This document shows, one piece after another, positions 17,056 to 30,000 of a DNA stretch of 64,000 nt (position 1 is the first letter of the stretch; the number at the start of each line of letters is the position of its first letter). The DNA comes from Plantago ovata (lineage: Eukaryota; Streptophyta; Magnoliopsida; Lamiales; Plantaginaceae), in assembly GCA_028274465.1 (NCBI GenBank), contig CM051456.1, positions 123,706,880 through 123,770,879 of the forward strand, in the 5' to 3' direction. Both the position numbers and the translations under genes were made by a program. The notes under the pieces were generated by a model, which searched no databases, was not told where the DNA came from, and was given only the letters and a program-made list of their open reading frames with translations.

Positions 17056-20000
17056 TTAAGTACACCTGACAACCTACTAATTGCAACCAGGTCCTCAAAG
17101 TATGAAATTCGTACTAAACAACTTATTACACAACTAGTTGCAAAGTCACATAATAACTGCATAGAGTATGAATGCGTAAACTTAAACTATTTATGTGTAG
17201 GTTTTGTGATCGACTTCATTGTTTGTAGTCTTCAATAATCTTAATAGTAAGATAAGTCTCACAATTTCGTCCTTTAGTTGTATGGTAATTATCTTGAAAG
17301 ATTGTAAATGTTAGAACATTCCTTAAGCGTCCATCTTGTTTTATATATGCTCTTTTTAAATATAAATCTTAAAACATTATTTCTCTATAATGATGATTGG
17401 CTTGCTTTCCACGACGTTATTGTTTTTAGCCTCAAGATTGTGCATACAATAAAATAAGGGTGAGCACGAACGGATATAGACGGTTTTTTTTAGTAAAAAA
17501 TTAACTGACCCATCATACGAGTGGTTTTAAATATAAATAACAACATGTGTTATCTCCTCGAATCGTGACGGATTTTGTTACAAAATGTAAGAGTGGGTGG
17601 CGACGAATTTATGACTAAAACATTATAAAAAAAGAGGGAGTGCCGATTAAAAAAATGTAGTAGTAATTCATAGCTTAAGCATATCGATGAACTCCGTTGA
17701 ATATTTTTACCTCGAGGATCTCAAGAGAGAGAAGTGTGGGTCATACTGCCAAAGTGGACTAGTGTTTTCAGTGAAACTAGCCACTAGTACATCATCTTCT
17801 TGGAGTTAGTGTAAATCAGTGTTCTTCACTGCTACCGGCAACTAAAGAACAACCTTGCACAAGAAGAAAGGTACCTTCATTTTACTAACAATTTCCAATT
17901 CCTTTCCTTTGGAGTTAATCTTAACAAAAATAACCAAAAAGAAATATGATCAACTTTTCATGATGGTCTTCTTGTATATGTATATGTATTCTTCAATCCG
18001 ATTAAAAGAAATACGCAAAAGGAAGATTTCTCGTAAGTATCAATTACTGATCCAAAATGCTGGTTAATTAATTTAAGAACAATTGCTTTACTTAGATCTT
18101 TTAATTACATCTTTTTTAATTACAACTTTTATAGAGATTTAGATTCTTTACATTTGATTTTGAAACGGTTTTAAGAGGTCAGTATAATGAGTGTAATGTT
18201 TAATTTAGAGGTACAATCTACAATAATACAATAAAGTTGTGAAATAAAAGTTTATCAAAAATGAAAATGTAAATAATTTTAAAATTCTAACGAAAATAAA
18301 TACGTAAAAAAAAGGTGAGTACCGATTAGTAATAATATTTATACATGTTGCGTGTAAATTGACTAGTGAACCCTCATGATCTGACATCATCAATAGAACA
18401 AGTGATGTCCAATAATTCCTTAAATATTCTGGAAGCTGCAGGTAACGAAGCTTGGAAGATTATCATTCTGCTTAGGTCAATCGTTAAACGTAATCCAGTT
18501 TGTAATTAATCAGCGTTAATTAATTATGTCTATTAATGTATGGCTCTTGTTCTTTTCATTTTGGTGTATAACAAAGCAATTCCATAAAAATGCTCCTAAC
18601 GTAATACAACAGAGGGCCTAAACCATCTAAACCCCAACGGTTGATAATAAACTATACAAAGAGTCCGACCTTTAGCCCAACAATAATACAACACCACTAC
18701 CAACAACAAATCAACAAACACAACCAACTAACAAGGGCCACCGGGACAACGAGGGAAACAGGAACCTTCATCATGAAGGGCCTCTAAACTCTCCAAAATA
18801 CCGCGTAGGCTTTGAGCACAAATTTTGAAACTACCGGAGAACGACAATCTCTTTACCAACAACAATCATAGTATCGAGGAATCAAGAGAACAAAGACAAA
18901 ATTGAGGGCTACAACTCCTCCACAAGAGAAACACATTGGAATGGAACATATATCATATTAAACGAGTATGCGCATGTTAATAATACTTAAATTATTTTAG
19001 TTAATTTTTATCCACGACATAAATTTACTTATTATTATTCTGATAAAAAAGAAAGAGAAGAAGATTAGGATTAGATTTTGACATAACACAACATAAAATA
19101 AATATGCTTGGTTAAGTAATAAGATTGAGATGGACAGGCACGTGGCAAATGGAATGGAATATATCCTTTGCTTGTGAAGAGAGTCCGAGTAGGCCCCATT
19201 GAGAATCAGCCTGCTAGGGACACAGGGGGGTCCGACATAACGGGGTGTGCTTTCGGTTTAGAGTTTTGGTCCTTCCTCTTCTAATTCCCTTTGGATGTGC
19301 TTTATCTCCGACCCAAAAATTCTCCCAAATTAAATATCATCCACAATACAAACATTACACAATACTATATATAATTATTAAAAATATTGACAATATATAG
19401 CCGGTCACGTCACACATTATGTAGACTTTTGCCTCAAAGCCGCGATTTCGGACTCTCATATGGCATGTATTTGCCACTTTCGCCATATTTTATCCCCGTG
19501 ATTAACTAAACAAGCTGAATATTGACTAAACTAAGAACTCGAGTCATTGCTAGTTCTAATTGCTAGTTAAACTCAGTTTGTAAAATTAAAATGTAGAGCG
19601 AGTCTCATCATAAGAGACCATTTGAAAAAAGAAAAACTATAATAATTGGACAAAATATTGCTATTAGACTGTAGTAGTTTTTATTAAGGTGTTCATTATT
19701 AGGTAAATAATCTCCTAAATTATCTTACCTTATCGTTACAAGCGGGACTCATTAAGTACCGGCTCGTATACATAACTATCATTTACAACTATGTATGTGT
19801 TTGGAAGTATCCGCTCATATAACATAAGTATCCGTACGGATACGCATAGGAAACGTATCCTCACGGATACTCAAGGAATATGTATCCCTTAATTTCGTAT
19901 TGGTGGATGTTGGTGATAATGGTGCGATTGAAATAAAAGATTTATATGTTTTTGTGTTTATTAAACATTCATATGAATAGGTGTTTAGTATTCACAAAAT

Positions 20001-20680
20001 TTAATTTATTAGCTATAATATTAAATATATAAAAAAGATTAAATATATTCTACACGTATCCGTATCATACATTTTAAACTTTTAGTGTTTCCATGTGTCT
20101 ATCTCGTATGTATTCTTATCCGCATTGGTACTTGGCTCACTATTGAATTGAAGATGTAACTCTTGATCCAAAGAAAAGTAAGTCAAGAGCCAAACTATGA
20201 CCTTGTAACTATGCTTTCATGTCATTTCATATGAGACAAGTTAAAACACAATCTTAGTCCCAAAAGTTAGCTCACAACTAAACCATACCGAATCACACAT
20301 TATTTGGTCTACTCTAGTCTAGTCTAGTTCAAATTCAAACTCATTAGCTACCTTACTTACCTAAACAAAACCCAAATGTAACTATTATTGATCACACAAT
20401 ACAAGTACTAATAATGAATAAAAAGGTGAAAATTTGAATGTGTAGTGGGGACTAAAGATGGAGCCATGTCCCGCGCATTAATAGAATCTAACAAGCCTTA
20501 GGCAAACAAGAAGCTGCAGGACTGTAGAGACAAGTCCAGTGAGTCCCCACCACTTCACTTTTTCTTCCTTCTTATTGACAACTCCACTCTCAACTCATTC
20601 ATCACATTCACAACCCCATTCACAAGTTCTTCACTAGCTAGCTTATCAACTTCTTGAATTGTTGAGAAAGTATCTCAACT
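17056..20680. other. Long gene-free interval upstream of the Dof gene
   Basis: AT-rich intergenic DNA. At 18563-18960 a C/A-rich stretch reads on the minus strand as G/T-rich and ends near GTATAACAAAGC, resembling a minus-strand LINE 3' end (low confidence). At 19800-20130 variants of ATCCGTACGGATACG and ACGTATCCGTATC recur, suggesting an old repeat. Bases from about 20200 onward are the likely Dof promoter. No supported coding exon was found. Confidence 0.45.
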
Positions 20681-21864
20681 ATGGGCATTACTTCTCTCCA
20701 AGTTTGCATGGACTCTTCCAACTGGTTCCAGGTAAATTTTCTACATCTATGACGCATTGTGTATGCAACATTCATTATCCCGGACAAATCTTCGTTTACT
20801 ACTTATCACACGAGTATATTTTCAATTACATATAAGTCCAAACTGAACAGTGTGATATAAATGTGACACAGGGTTCACTTCCTGAGGAGGAAGAAATGAT
20901 GGATAACTCTTCACCAATCACGACGTCAGGTGATCAGGGCTCAATCCTGATGACCAACTCATCAAGGCCACCATCCTCCATGATGATGATGCATGAGCCG
21001 CGTAGGCTGCGGCCCCAGCACGAGCAGCCCTTGAAATGCCCTAGGTGTGAGTCCACTAATACAAAATTTTGCTACTACAACAACTACAGCCTCACTCAGC
21101 CCAGGTACTTCTGCAAGACCTGTCGCCGATACTGGACTAGAGGTGGCACCCTCCGCAACATCCCTGTTGGGGGAGGATGCCGCAAGAACAAGAAGCAGTC
21201 GTCATCTTCAACAAACTCAAAAAACAATGCCAAACTCGAGTCGTCATCTCCCACATCATCCTCATTGATCAATAACCACCAAAACGACAGCGTCTTGTCT
21301 CCACCGGCATTGTCATCCCATCACCACAACTGGGTTGATCAGAGCCAAAGCTTGCCAATTGGGTTGATGATGGACAACAAGTATGAAGCTCTCTTGGGTG
21401 GAAACTGTTACAATGATTTCATGGGAAGTGCTCCTACCAACTTTGGTGGGTCATTCATGGGGTTGCAGCTCAACAATAATAATAATAACAATAATGCTAT
21501 TATTAATGGGATGTTGTCTCCATTTGGGATGCAGTCTCTAGACCAGTATCATACTGCTGGAAATAGCAATAATGTTCTAGAAAGTTCTGAGAGGCAATTG
21601 ATGATGCTGCCATATGATCATCATCATAATCATCATAGTTCTTCTAATAATTTTTATCATCAACTTGATGATCATGGTACCTTGGTGCAAGATGTAAAGC
21701 CAAATGCCAAGATTCAGCTGGCAATGGATCAATGGCAGGATGAACAACAACAGCAGCAACAGCAACAACAATCTGGATTTGGATTTAATGTTGGTGGGCT
21801 TGGATCATGGACCGGGTTGATGAACGGTTATGGGTCATCTTCAGCTACAAATCCATTAGTTTAA
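20681..21864 (+). CDS. Dof-type zinc finger transcription factor, 347 residues
   Basis: Two exons, 20681-20731 and 20872-21864. The first encodes [17 protein letters not shown], a leader seen in several Dof proteins, joined through a GT-AG intron (20732-20871) to GSLPEEEE. An ATG at 20863, in frame with exon 2, lies within the intron and is less likely as the start. The Dof domain (about residues 71-125) has the C-X2-C-X21-C-X2-C pattern in [18 protein letters not shown] and [12 protein letters not shown], followed by the basic GGGCRKNKK. Dof proteins bind AAAG cores in nuclear promoters. The tail is rich in Asn, Ser and His with a nine-Gln run near 295-305 and ends without a known domain. 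Which Arabidopsis Dof is closest cannot be settled by eye. Confidence 0.93.
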
Positions 21865-22635
21865 TGATTTAAAGTAGTGCTAATTAGTTACGGTGGTGTG
21901 TTATATTATTGGTGTACGTCTAATTTTAATTGATTAGTTAGTGTTGCTTCATGTTGCCTAGATAAGAAGAGAGATTGTTGTCTGCAAGTGCAACACAGCC
22001 AATCCGCCGGCATTAAAATTGTTTAGGTTATTTAAGGTTATCATGTCCTAGACCTAGCTAGTAAGTAATTAGTGGGTTTAATTTTGTCTCTCTCTTTTTG
22101 GCATTTTCTTCTTCATGTTCATTTTTCTATCCATATATATATAAAGTTCTTACTTTTTCTTGTAGTACCATCAATTAATCAATCTTCAATCCAACTAAGT
22201 GCATGAAAACTTACTTTGGATTTTAATAGTTCAAATGGTACGTATGATAATTAATAATCATATATATCATCATAATAAACATTACCAGTTACTAAATTGT
22301 AAATCCATGTTTATATTATTGAGAGCGAAGATTACATAAAAAATACTTATTTAGACCAGATCTACATTTAGTAGATAGATTATATCTACAAGTTGTATGG
22401 ATAAGTTATAAACCTCATCTATATAATAATTTTTAGGATTACATTAATAATAATGTTCTTTTTAAGAAGTAGTCACCTCCTAGCTAGCAGTACTTTTTGG
22501 TGATATATGCAAAATATTATAGCTGCTTTCTATGTTAAAAAAAAAATTAAGGAGAAAAAGAATGGAAAATAATTTGGACCCAATTACCAAATGAATCACA
22601 CCATAAAATATTTTACAATTCAGTCTCATTAGTTA
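21865..22635. other. 3' flank of the Dof gene
   Basis: Likely 3'UTR then AT-rich spacer with a TATATATATA run near 22134. Nothing coding is seen. Confidence 0.5.
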
Positions 22636-22942
22636 CCATTTGGTCTCATTTTTAGATTGATTGGTAAAAAAAAAAAAAGTACCCAGGTACTAAAATACAA
22701 GTACCGGGTACTAAAATAAATGAGATACTAAGTGTCGGGTACTAATATTTAAGTACCCGGTATAAAAATTAGGGGATAATAAGTGTTGGGTACTTAAATA
22801 CAACTACTAAGGTACTATAACTAGCGGGGTACTAAATTCAAGTACCCGGGGTACTACAACTAATGAGACTAATAAGTAAAAAAAAGTTGTGGTACGTAGT
22901 ATTCAAATGGTAAAGTATGGAAACAAATGAGACTAAATGGTG
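22636..22942. mobile_element. Small inverted-repeat element packed with AAGTACCCGGGTACT repeats
   Basis: The left end ACCATTTGGTCTCATTT is mirrored by AAATGAGACTAAATGGT on the right. Between them variants of AAGTACCCGGTACTAAAAT recur about seven times, each itself partly palindromic (GTACCCGGGTAC). No clear target duplication is seen, so the superfamily is unknown. Confidence 0.6.
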
Positions 22943-23013
22943 GTGCTCCCGAAAAAGAATTGCATTTTTCAATAATAAAGACATAAAACTACAGGAAGTT
23001 ATAATCCTTTCAT

Positions 23014-23142
23014 AGTTCAATTGGTTAGACTGGGGTGTCATGACACTTGAGGTCAAAGGTTCAATTCTCGCCAAGTGCTGAATTATTTATAATTTATTAC
23101 TAGCTTTGTAATGCTATTTGTGAAATTGTAATGGTTTAATTA
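23014..23142 (+). mobile_element. tRNA-derived SINE, about 129 bp, with 15-bp target duplication
   Basis: Perfect 15-bp direct repeats TTATAATCCTTTCAT flank the unit (22999-23013 and 23143-23157). The body opens with a box-A-like TAGTTCAATTGG (first base shared with the flank) and, 40 bp on, a box-B-like GGTTCAATTCT, the internal RNA polymerase III promoter of a tRNA-derived SINE. The tRNA-like head is followed by an AT-rich tail of about 70 bp. The tail is not a clean poly(A). It lies 84 bp from the tRNA-Pro gene but is a separate element. Confidence 0.8.
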
Positions 23143-23226
23143 TTATAATCCTTTCATCAAAAGCCAAGTTTCAAATGAAAGGGCAAAAAGGGGAATAAAA
23201 AAATAACGAGACGGGAAAAATAAAAA

Positions 23227-23298
23227 GGGGCATTCCGAGAATCAAACTCGGGACCTCTCGCACCCAAAGCGAGAATCATACCACTAGACCAAATGCCC
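23227..23298 (-). tRNA. tRNA-Pro, anticodon UGG, with altered T-loop
   Basis: Read on the minus strand, 72 nt start GGGCATTTGGTCTAGTGGTA and close with AATGCCC plus discriminator C. The acceptor stem GGGCATT/AATGCCC, the D arm, the anticodon stem around CTTTGGGTG (anticodon TGG) and the T stem CCGAG/CTCGG are all perfect. The T-loop reads TTTGATT where the standard is TTCGATT, so the near-invariant C56 is T. That base pairs with G19 and is the most conserved position of box B, so expression or folding may be reduced. No intron is present. The gene could be functional at reduced efficiency or a very young pseudogene. Confidence 0.9.
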
Positions 23299-24077
23299 AG
23301 CTTGTTTGTAAGTTGAAGTAGACAGTTATCAAAGATCTAAAATAAGTAGTGTAAGAGCTCCAACCCAAACCGTAATAGTCACTCGACTCACTCCCATATT
23401 CATATTTTGAAAGTCAAACCAGAGGTTGTGCTAAATATGAGTATCTAAAATAGGTTCTGACTATATTAATCCTACATATAAAAAATTAACTAGTTGTAAT
23501 ATATTTTTAATGTTTTGTTAATTGTTGCATCTACTTAGCATCCAACTTGTAAAATTTAACTAAAATTATATTTAGACAATGTAAAATACAAACTAAAATG
23601 AACCAATAAGTATTGTCAAAGCATCGTTCAGGATGATAAACCTCTATAAAGTTCAAAGCATCATTTTTTTGGAATTCTAACAATTTTCTAGTCTTATTTA
23701 GAATGCTTGTTACTGTTGTGTTGTCGACGCTTTGTGTAGCTCACTTTATAATTTCATGATGGTTGAATTTTAACACCTCACTTTTTCGGAATTTTAGTAA
23801 TTTTAACAATTTCATATACTTGTGTTATACTACTTGATAAATTTTTATTAAGATTTGATTGATAATAAGATGCGTTAAATAACATGGTTAGTTGGAGAAA
23901 TTTTAGAAATACAGTAGATGGTTACTATTCGTACTAAAATTAGTAGAATCTTATAAAAACGTTTTCACTAAATTGGCGGAATTTAATTAGGTAACAGATA
24001 TATAAAATTTAAAAGTATCGCCATTTTATAATTATTCCTAATTACAAACATTACTAAATGAGGCCTTCTGGTTATCA
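23299..24077. other. Spacer and 3'UTR side of the PANK2 gene
   Basis: AT-rich non-coding DNA. The part nearest 24077 is probably the 3'UTR of the minus-strand PANK2 gene. No other feature is seen. Confidence 0.5.
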
Positions 24078-27000
24078 TCAGCTGGCTGCTTCAAATCGGC
24101 ATACGCAGTCATATAACTTTCCGTTGATTAGTTTTTCCGCCAACCGCTGGTTCTTCACCATTGCAAGCTGCAAATCAACAGTGTACAACAAATACAATCA
24201 TTTCAACTGCATCCAATAAGTCACCTACAAAAAACTACTATGTTCTCAGTGACTATGAAGTTACCTTCAGAGCATCACATTTGAACTTGGCGTTGAAGTT
24301 CGTATGCAGGGACCGTCCCATCCCTTCTAAGATTACCTGCAACATTAGCGTGATTGATGTCAACGATGCAAAACTGGCCCGTATGAGTTATGACTAACAA
24401 TAACATGTTTCTAGAAAAAAAGAACGAATTTGGGTAAAAAGATTATACCAGATCAGCATCCTGGGCAGCAGCAGCCAATTCGGAGCTAACTTGTCTGAGA
24501 TCTATACAAGGACTACCACACCCATTTTCGACCACCATAAGAGGTACTGACGCTGAGGCTTTTCTAGGACTATCTTGGGCCATTGCATCTACAAGTAAGC
24601 CCCCTGCTTCAGCAGCTCGCCGAAGAATGTCACAGTGCTGTAGAGGGCATTGTTAGTCTTGTATATATCGAACTTGATATCCACAACATGAAGCTTGGTA
24701 TTTAAGCATTAAGCACCGATGGGTAGATGAGGTTCGTTCACCAAAGTAAAGCAGTAAAGATGAAGTGAAATTTAGGATATGGGTGATTTCAGTTTTTTGT
24801 GAATTTTATGAATCTTTTCATAATGAGATTGATTTGGTAAATAGCGCGTTTTCATTTGGATGTAACAAATACGCCTGTTTCATCTGCACTTCTGCAGTAA
24901 TAGAATGAGTTTATCATTTAGGTTAGTCTTCAAGTATATCTGCATAGTAACATACAAACCTTAGCAGCCTCAGCAACAATCTCTGGTAACTCCATGGCGG
25001 TAACATCATTGAGGGCAGGAAGTGAATTGGCAACCAGCACAACCTGCACATATTTTCACGCCAAGTTGACACGTGAGGAACGTATAGATTGCACAAATGG
25101 TGGGAATAAAGAGAAATAGGTGATGATACGCATGCATCCGTGCCAAACTATTTCGAGTTCTCCAGTTTTTTAAAGCTTTAGCAAACTCAACAAGGAACAT
25201 AAGGCTCAACAGTGGAAAAGGGGAACAAGTTTTTCGAAAATATCAACCCAGAGCCAGAATCTTATAGGTAATTTGCTAAGTTTGCATAGCTGGTTTGTCT
25301 TATCAAGAAAGACCTACAAAGGTTTGACTTTTTGTTTTAGCATCAAGAGTGATTCCTATCATCAACACAACTGTGTACTTAGTACAAATTAAGTAGGCCA
25401 AGACACACCTACACAAGAATGAATAGCTCGTCTAGTAAGAGTATGAGCGACTTCATTAAACTTATGAGAAACAAAAGAAAAAGACATTTTTTTATCAAGA
25501 AGTTGGTGTCCTACGGCAACATATTTTTATCATGAAACGACCGTCCTTTGTGTTTACCTTTTTCTTACATATTTGATTTTATGAAGTCTGTGAAGATAAC
25601 TTACTTCTGTTCCACGCTGAAGAAGTTCCCTTGCTAGAGGAAGCATTCCTAATACGATATCAGCACCCGAGTTATCCACAAATAGTAGAGCTTTTTTGTA
25701 TTGGCGAGGTTTATTATCAGAAGAACCTAACATTCTTTCTTTGAAGGCATCAAAATCGTCCACCTGAATTAACATTAGGTAAATTCATTAAACTAATTGT
25801 GCAAACAATGAAAACCATGTGAAATAAAATTTAGCAACGCCAACCCGCCAAGGTCTTTGCATCTTGTTGCGACTCATTCTGTATATTTCAATAATTGTGC
25901 CTTTATGATAGAGATCAACACAAGCGCGGGATCCCCAGTCAAATATATTTGCGGCAAGGACGCCTTCAATCAAAGTAAGCAATCTTTTTTCCTGCCCAGA
26001 GTAAAATGCTGTCAGTGAAACCCAAATGCATTTACAGAAGGAATACTCTTTGGTTGCAGGTCATGTCATGATACAAGGAAAGAGGAATCATGCTCTCCCA
26101 ACTGTAAGTACCTCGTTCATGCTGTCAAGTTCCATTAACAGGTCCGATAAAACTGCCAGTGATGCCTCATTTTCCCTATTAAACAATAAGAAGCCCCAAA
26201 ACAGTGAGGTTAACTATATGGTACTGATCCAAGAGTGGGGAGGGGAAAAAACAAAAATACAGGAAAATGGGATGAATACTGCAATTTAATACTGCACCAT
26301 GTTATTTTGGCCTTAGTTGACTTAAAGTGCAAGAACTGTTGGCATAAATACCATATGCCCACAAAGTCATGAATATACAGATAAATTCCAAACATCGAAG
26401 TAACAAAGTATAAGTATATTCTCTTAACAGATTATAATTCAAAATAAGCAATTTTACCTCTGCTTTATGCTCCTGTAGACATCAAGAAAGTGAAACTCTC
26501 TCAAGCACTCTTCTCTCAGTTCCAAGAGGTTGGCCAGACCCAGCTTACCATATGCAGCAGGTTCCTCCATCAATCTATTAAGAAGTAGAGTTTGTAAAAT
26601 TAAAAAAGAGAGCAGGAAATAGAGTGTGTTGAAAAAAACTGCGTGTAAACATATCAGCAGAGAAACACAAGGGAATTAGTAACTGAGAAAGCATTAGATA
26701 TAACAACAGGCATACTGTTTGATATTTATATTAAAACCATCTAAAGATATCTTAATTTCTCAATGTGCTTACTACAGTAATCCCTGCTTGGTGAATGGCT
26801 ATACAAATGAACTCCATTCAATTAATAATATTGGCTTCCTTTGTATACCTAAGGTTAGTCAATACACTGCTATGCATCAAATTACTGTTGAATTGGATCC
26901 ATAGATTGGCCTTTTGTCTAACAAGTCAAACAGGCATAAATAACAAATACACAATTCTGGGACTGGGAGGATCGCTTTACAGAGTAGGCACCCAGGGGCT

Positions 27001-30000
27001 CAGATGCATCTATATGCATGAGACTAAACTCCAATATATTTGTGTATATGCAAATGTGTTCCAAAATTAATATGCATTTTAGGCTTTTAAGCAGGATACA
27101 GTGGTAGCCTAGGCACTAGCCGAAGCTGAGTTGGTTACAGGAAAATGGTTTTGTTTTACAGCAACTACTTTCCTTTGCATTGGATCCTTGGTCAATGTTC
27201 CATGAGATAGGATTGGCCATGGGCCCAAAGCTAAGTATACACAAAGTGAACCTTCTCCAGAGTCATTCAAAAGAACCCCATCCATAATATTAGGAAGTTT
27301 CATATCAGAAACAAAGAAAGGATCTTCAGTAAACTTTTGTTCTTTGCTCCGTCGTGGACATGGAGAAGAGCCAGAACAGAATATTCCAAAATAACGGTAT
27401 TATTAACTCTCAGTCAGTGTTTCAGCATGCAAGTCTTAGTATTCTGAATCAAGCAGATAGACTAAATGAACCTTCTAGAGTATAGAAACATAGACTTCCA
27501 GTACTAAATGATGCAAATGGGAGAAGGATTATGCAGTCACCTGGCGAGGTGGGCAGAGAATGCACGGGCAAATGCATCACCCCTTCTCTTAGCATCATCT
27601 GTCCCGCCTTCACTAGCCACAGCCTACAGGATAAAATTGGATCAAGATCCCATTCAATCAACATTCAACATGATTGATACACAATAACAGACAAGGACCC
27701 AAAAGCTCCACTTAAATTGTCACCATGTAGCACGATATTCAACATAAAGGTTCATATGGTTAAATATCAGTGAAGTGAAGCTTCCAATGTCACTTTTATG
27801 AAAAATTCTCAGTTGGCGATTGTTCCACAGGAGCAAACACGATTAAGAATCTTTATTACCTTATCGACAAGGTCAGGCATATGCTCTGACAGGACAGTGA
27901 ACCAGTACCTATATAAGAATGAAAATCCATACGTTAAAGAAAAAAGTTTAAACCCGAAATGGTAAACAATAGGACCACACAGTATCATTAGATTGATTTT
28001 CTGGATACCAGGACAAACAGCAAGGTCTAAAGCAATACGTGTACTTACTCTAGTTCACCATGATCTGACAGATCAATAGTGTTTGGTTCATATCTGCAAA
28101 TAATAAAGATATGAATTAAACACAGATGACATTAAAAAAATTAAAAAAGAAATATAAAGAAAAGGCGGTATGATAAGGAAAGGAAAAGAGTTTCCAATTT
28201 CCTATTAAGTTGAAAGTGGTGAAATATACAAAATAAAATTGATCTCAAACGTTTAGGTGGAGCCATGGAGCTGTGGCATAAATATAAGTAAATATAACCA
28301 GCTTACATCTTTGGATCAGCTAACAAGGGGAACACCTCTAAACTTGGAACAAGATGGAGAACACCCACATTCAATTTGCTGGCATCGGATCGTAAGGTAT
28401 CTCCTCTGGAAGATGGCACTTCAAAGCCACCAAGACCAGTAGTTCCTGTAGGAGCCAGTGGAACAGGAGCAGTGATTTCAGTCCCCTTTTGGACAAACTT
28501 CTCCATCCACGATATCTAAAATCACAAGATCATTAGATATTATACAGATAGAGTCGATGTGCATAATTGAATAAGCTTTTTAAATGTGACTGCAAGAGGA
28601 AGCAGGACATAAAATCTCAATAAGAATATGCTTCCCCTCTAGCTTTTTGTTGATCATTTTCCACATGGATACTATAGGTAGAACCAAAATCGAGTCTGTA
28701 CTATACTTGTCATCATCCAACTTAACAATTCGGCTTGGCATAAAAATTACAGTTTGGAACCAAAAAACAGAAGGAGAAAGAATATTGAAACTTCCATGTA
28801 CTGAAGCACAAGAAGTAGCAGAATAACAAGCAAAAGGATTCAACCTAATCGGAACAACTAGTAGAGGCCTGGATCAAAACAAAATTCACCGCAAACCACC
28901 CTTTAAATATGAGCACAACTGGTGTTACTATACTATCTGAAAGTTTGTCTTAGTATTATGTCACTGCTTTAAATTAGGAACCTTTCACTTTAAGGACAAA
29001 GCTCTTTTGAGAGCAGAAAAGCAGCAGAGAACTTATTCCATCCCCTCTAAATTGCCATCAAGTACAACAAAATGCAACTTAAGGGCCCATCAAAAGTAAG
29101 TTCAACACACTGTTCACTTCATTTAAAACATATTAACCATGATGGAGAATAGGAATTAGGCATTGGGCCTAATTGCTATTTTAATATGTTGGTGTCTTTA
29201 TTTGCTATTTATTAATGTTGTATTTTGGTTTATTGGCTTTCGGTCCTTGGTAATTTAGATTTTAAAAAATCTTTTAGCTAGGGTTAGTCATTACGTTATT
29301 ATTCAGACTTACGTCGTCTATGGTTTTACACCATGTTTGTAAGCATTCATGCTTGAATAGTGAATTCTATCTGTTTTATCCAACCTTCATCGATCGTAAC
29401 TGTTAGAATTGATCTTTATCTTTATTGCTTCCACGTTTTATATCAAACCACCAGGTAGCATAAATAAACATAGAGGAACATAGAGGCCTGTAGATATAAG
29501 TTATCAACTGGAATCATTCTCTTAAATCAGAAGCTACAGAAATAAGTAAATACTCATCTATTTTTTTGGATTCTTATTCAATAGATTCTTTACATTTCTT
29601 TTTACAGTAAACTTTTCTTTCACACCTTTATTGTGGGTCCTACCACTCAACCAAACACCCACGCTATAAAAATCTCCTAAAAAAACCGTTCCAAAACCAC
29701 GCATAGAAAATCTAAGAAAAAAGGAGAGAGTACTAGTTATTAAAAAGAATTTAAAAAAGAAAGGGACACCAATGTGATAAATCATTAGACTATCGAACCT
29801 ATCAAATCGTAAGTAAAGTACGAGGATGATGAAGTACATGTCTATGATGAACTGTGGCTGTACCTTCTCGTTAAGATCTCCAAGAGGTGGACCATGAACA
29901 CTTCCTCCAATATATGGTGCACCCATAGGGAACCTTTCCACAAGATGATGTACCATAAGGTCATCCAACCCATGCTTTTCGTAGCTCATAAATGCACCTA

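Noticed and set aside
18563-18960. C/A-rich block considered as a minus-strand LINE 3' end
   Set aside because: The resemblance rests on memory of plant LINE tails. No target duplication or poly(A) was found, so it is only mentioned within the spacer entry.
20863-20871. ATG at 20863 as the Dof start codon
   Set aside because: It lies in the intron just before the acceptor. Splicing from 20731 to 20872 gives the [15 protein letters not shown] leader typical of related Dof proteins.
29140-29460. Stretch in a PANK2 intron that looked like an LTR end (AGGGTTAGTCATTACG, later TGTTAGAATTGATC)
   Set aside because: No matching second copy, no target duplication and no coding part nearby, so it cannot be supported as an element.
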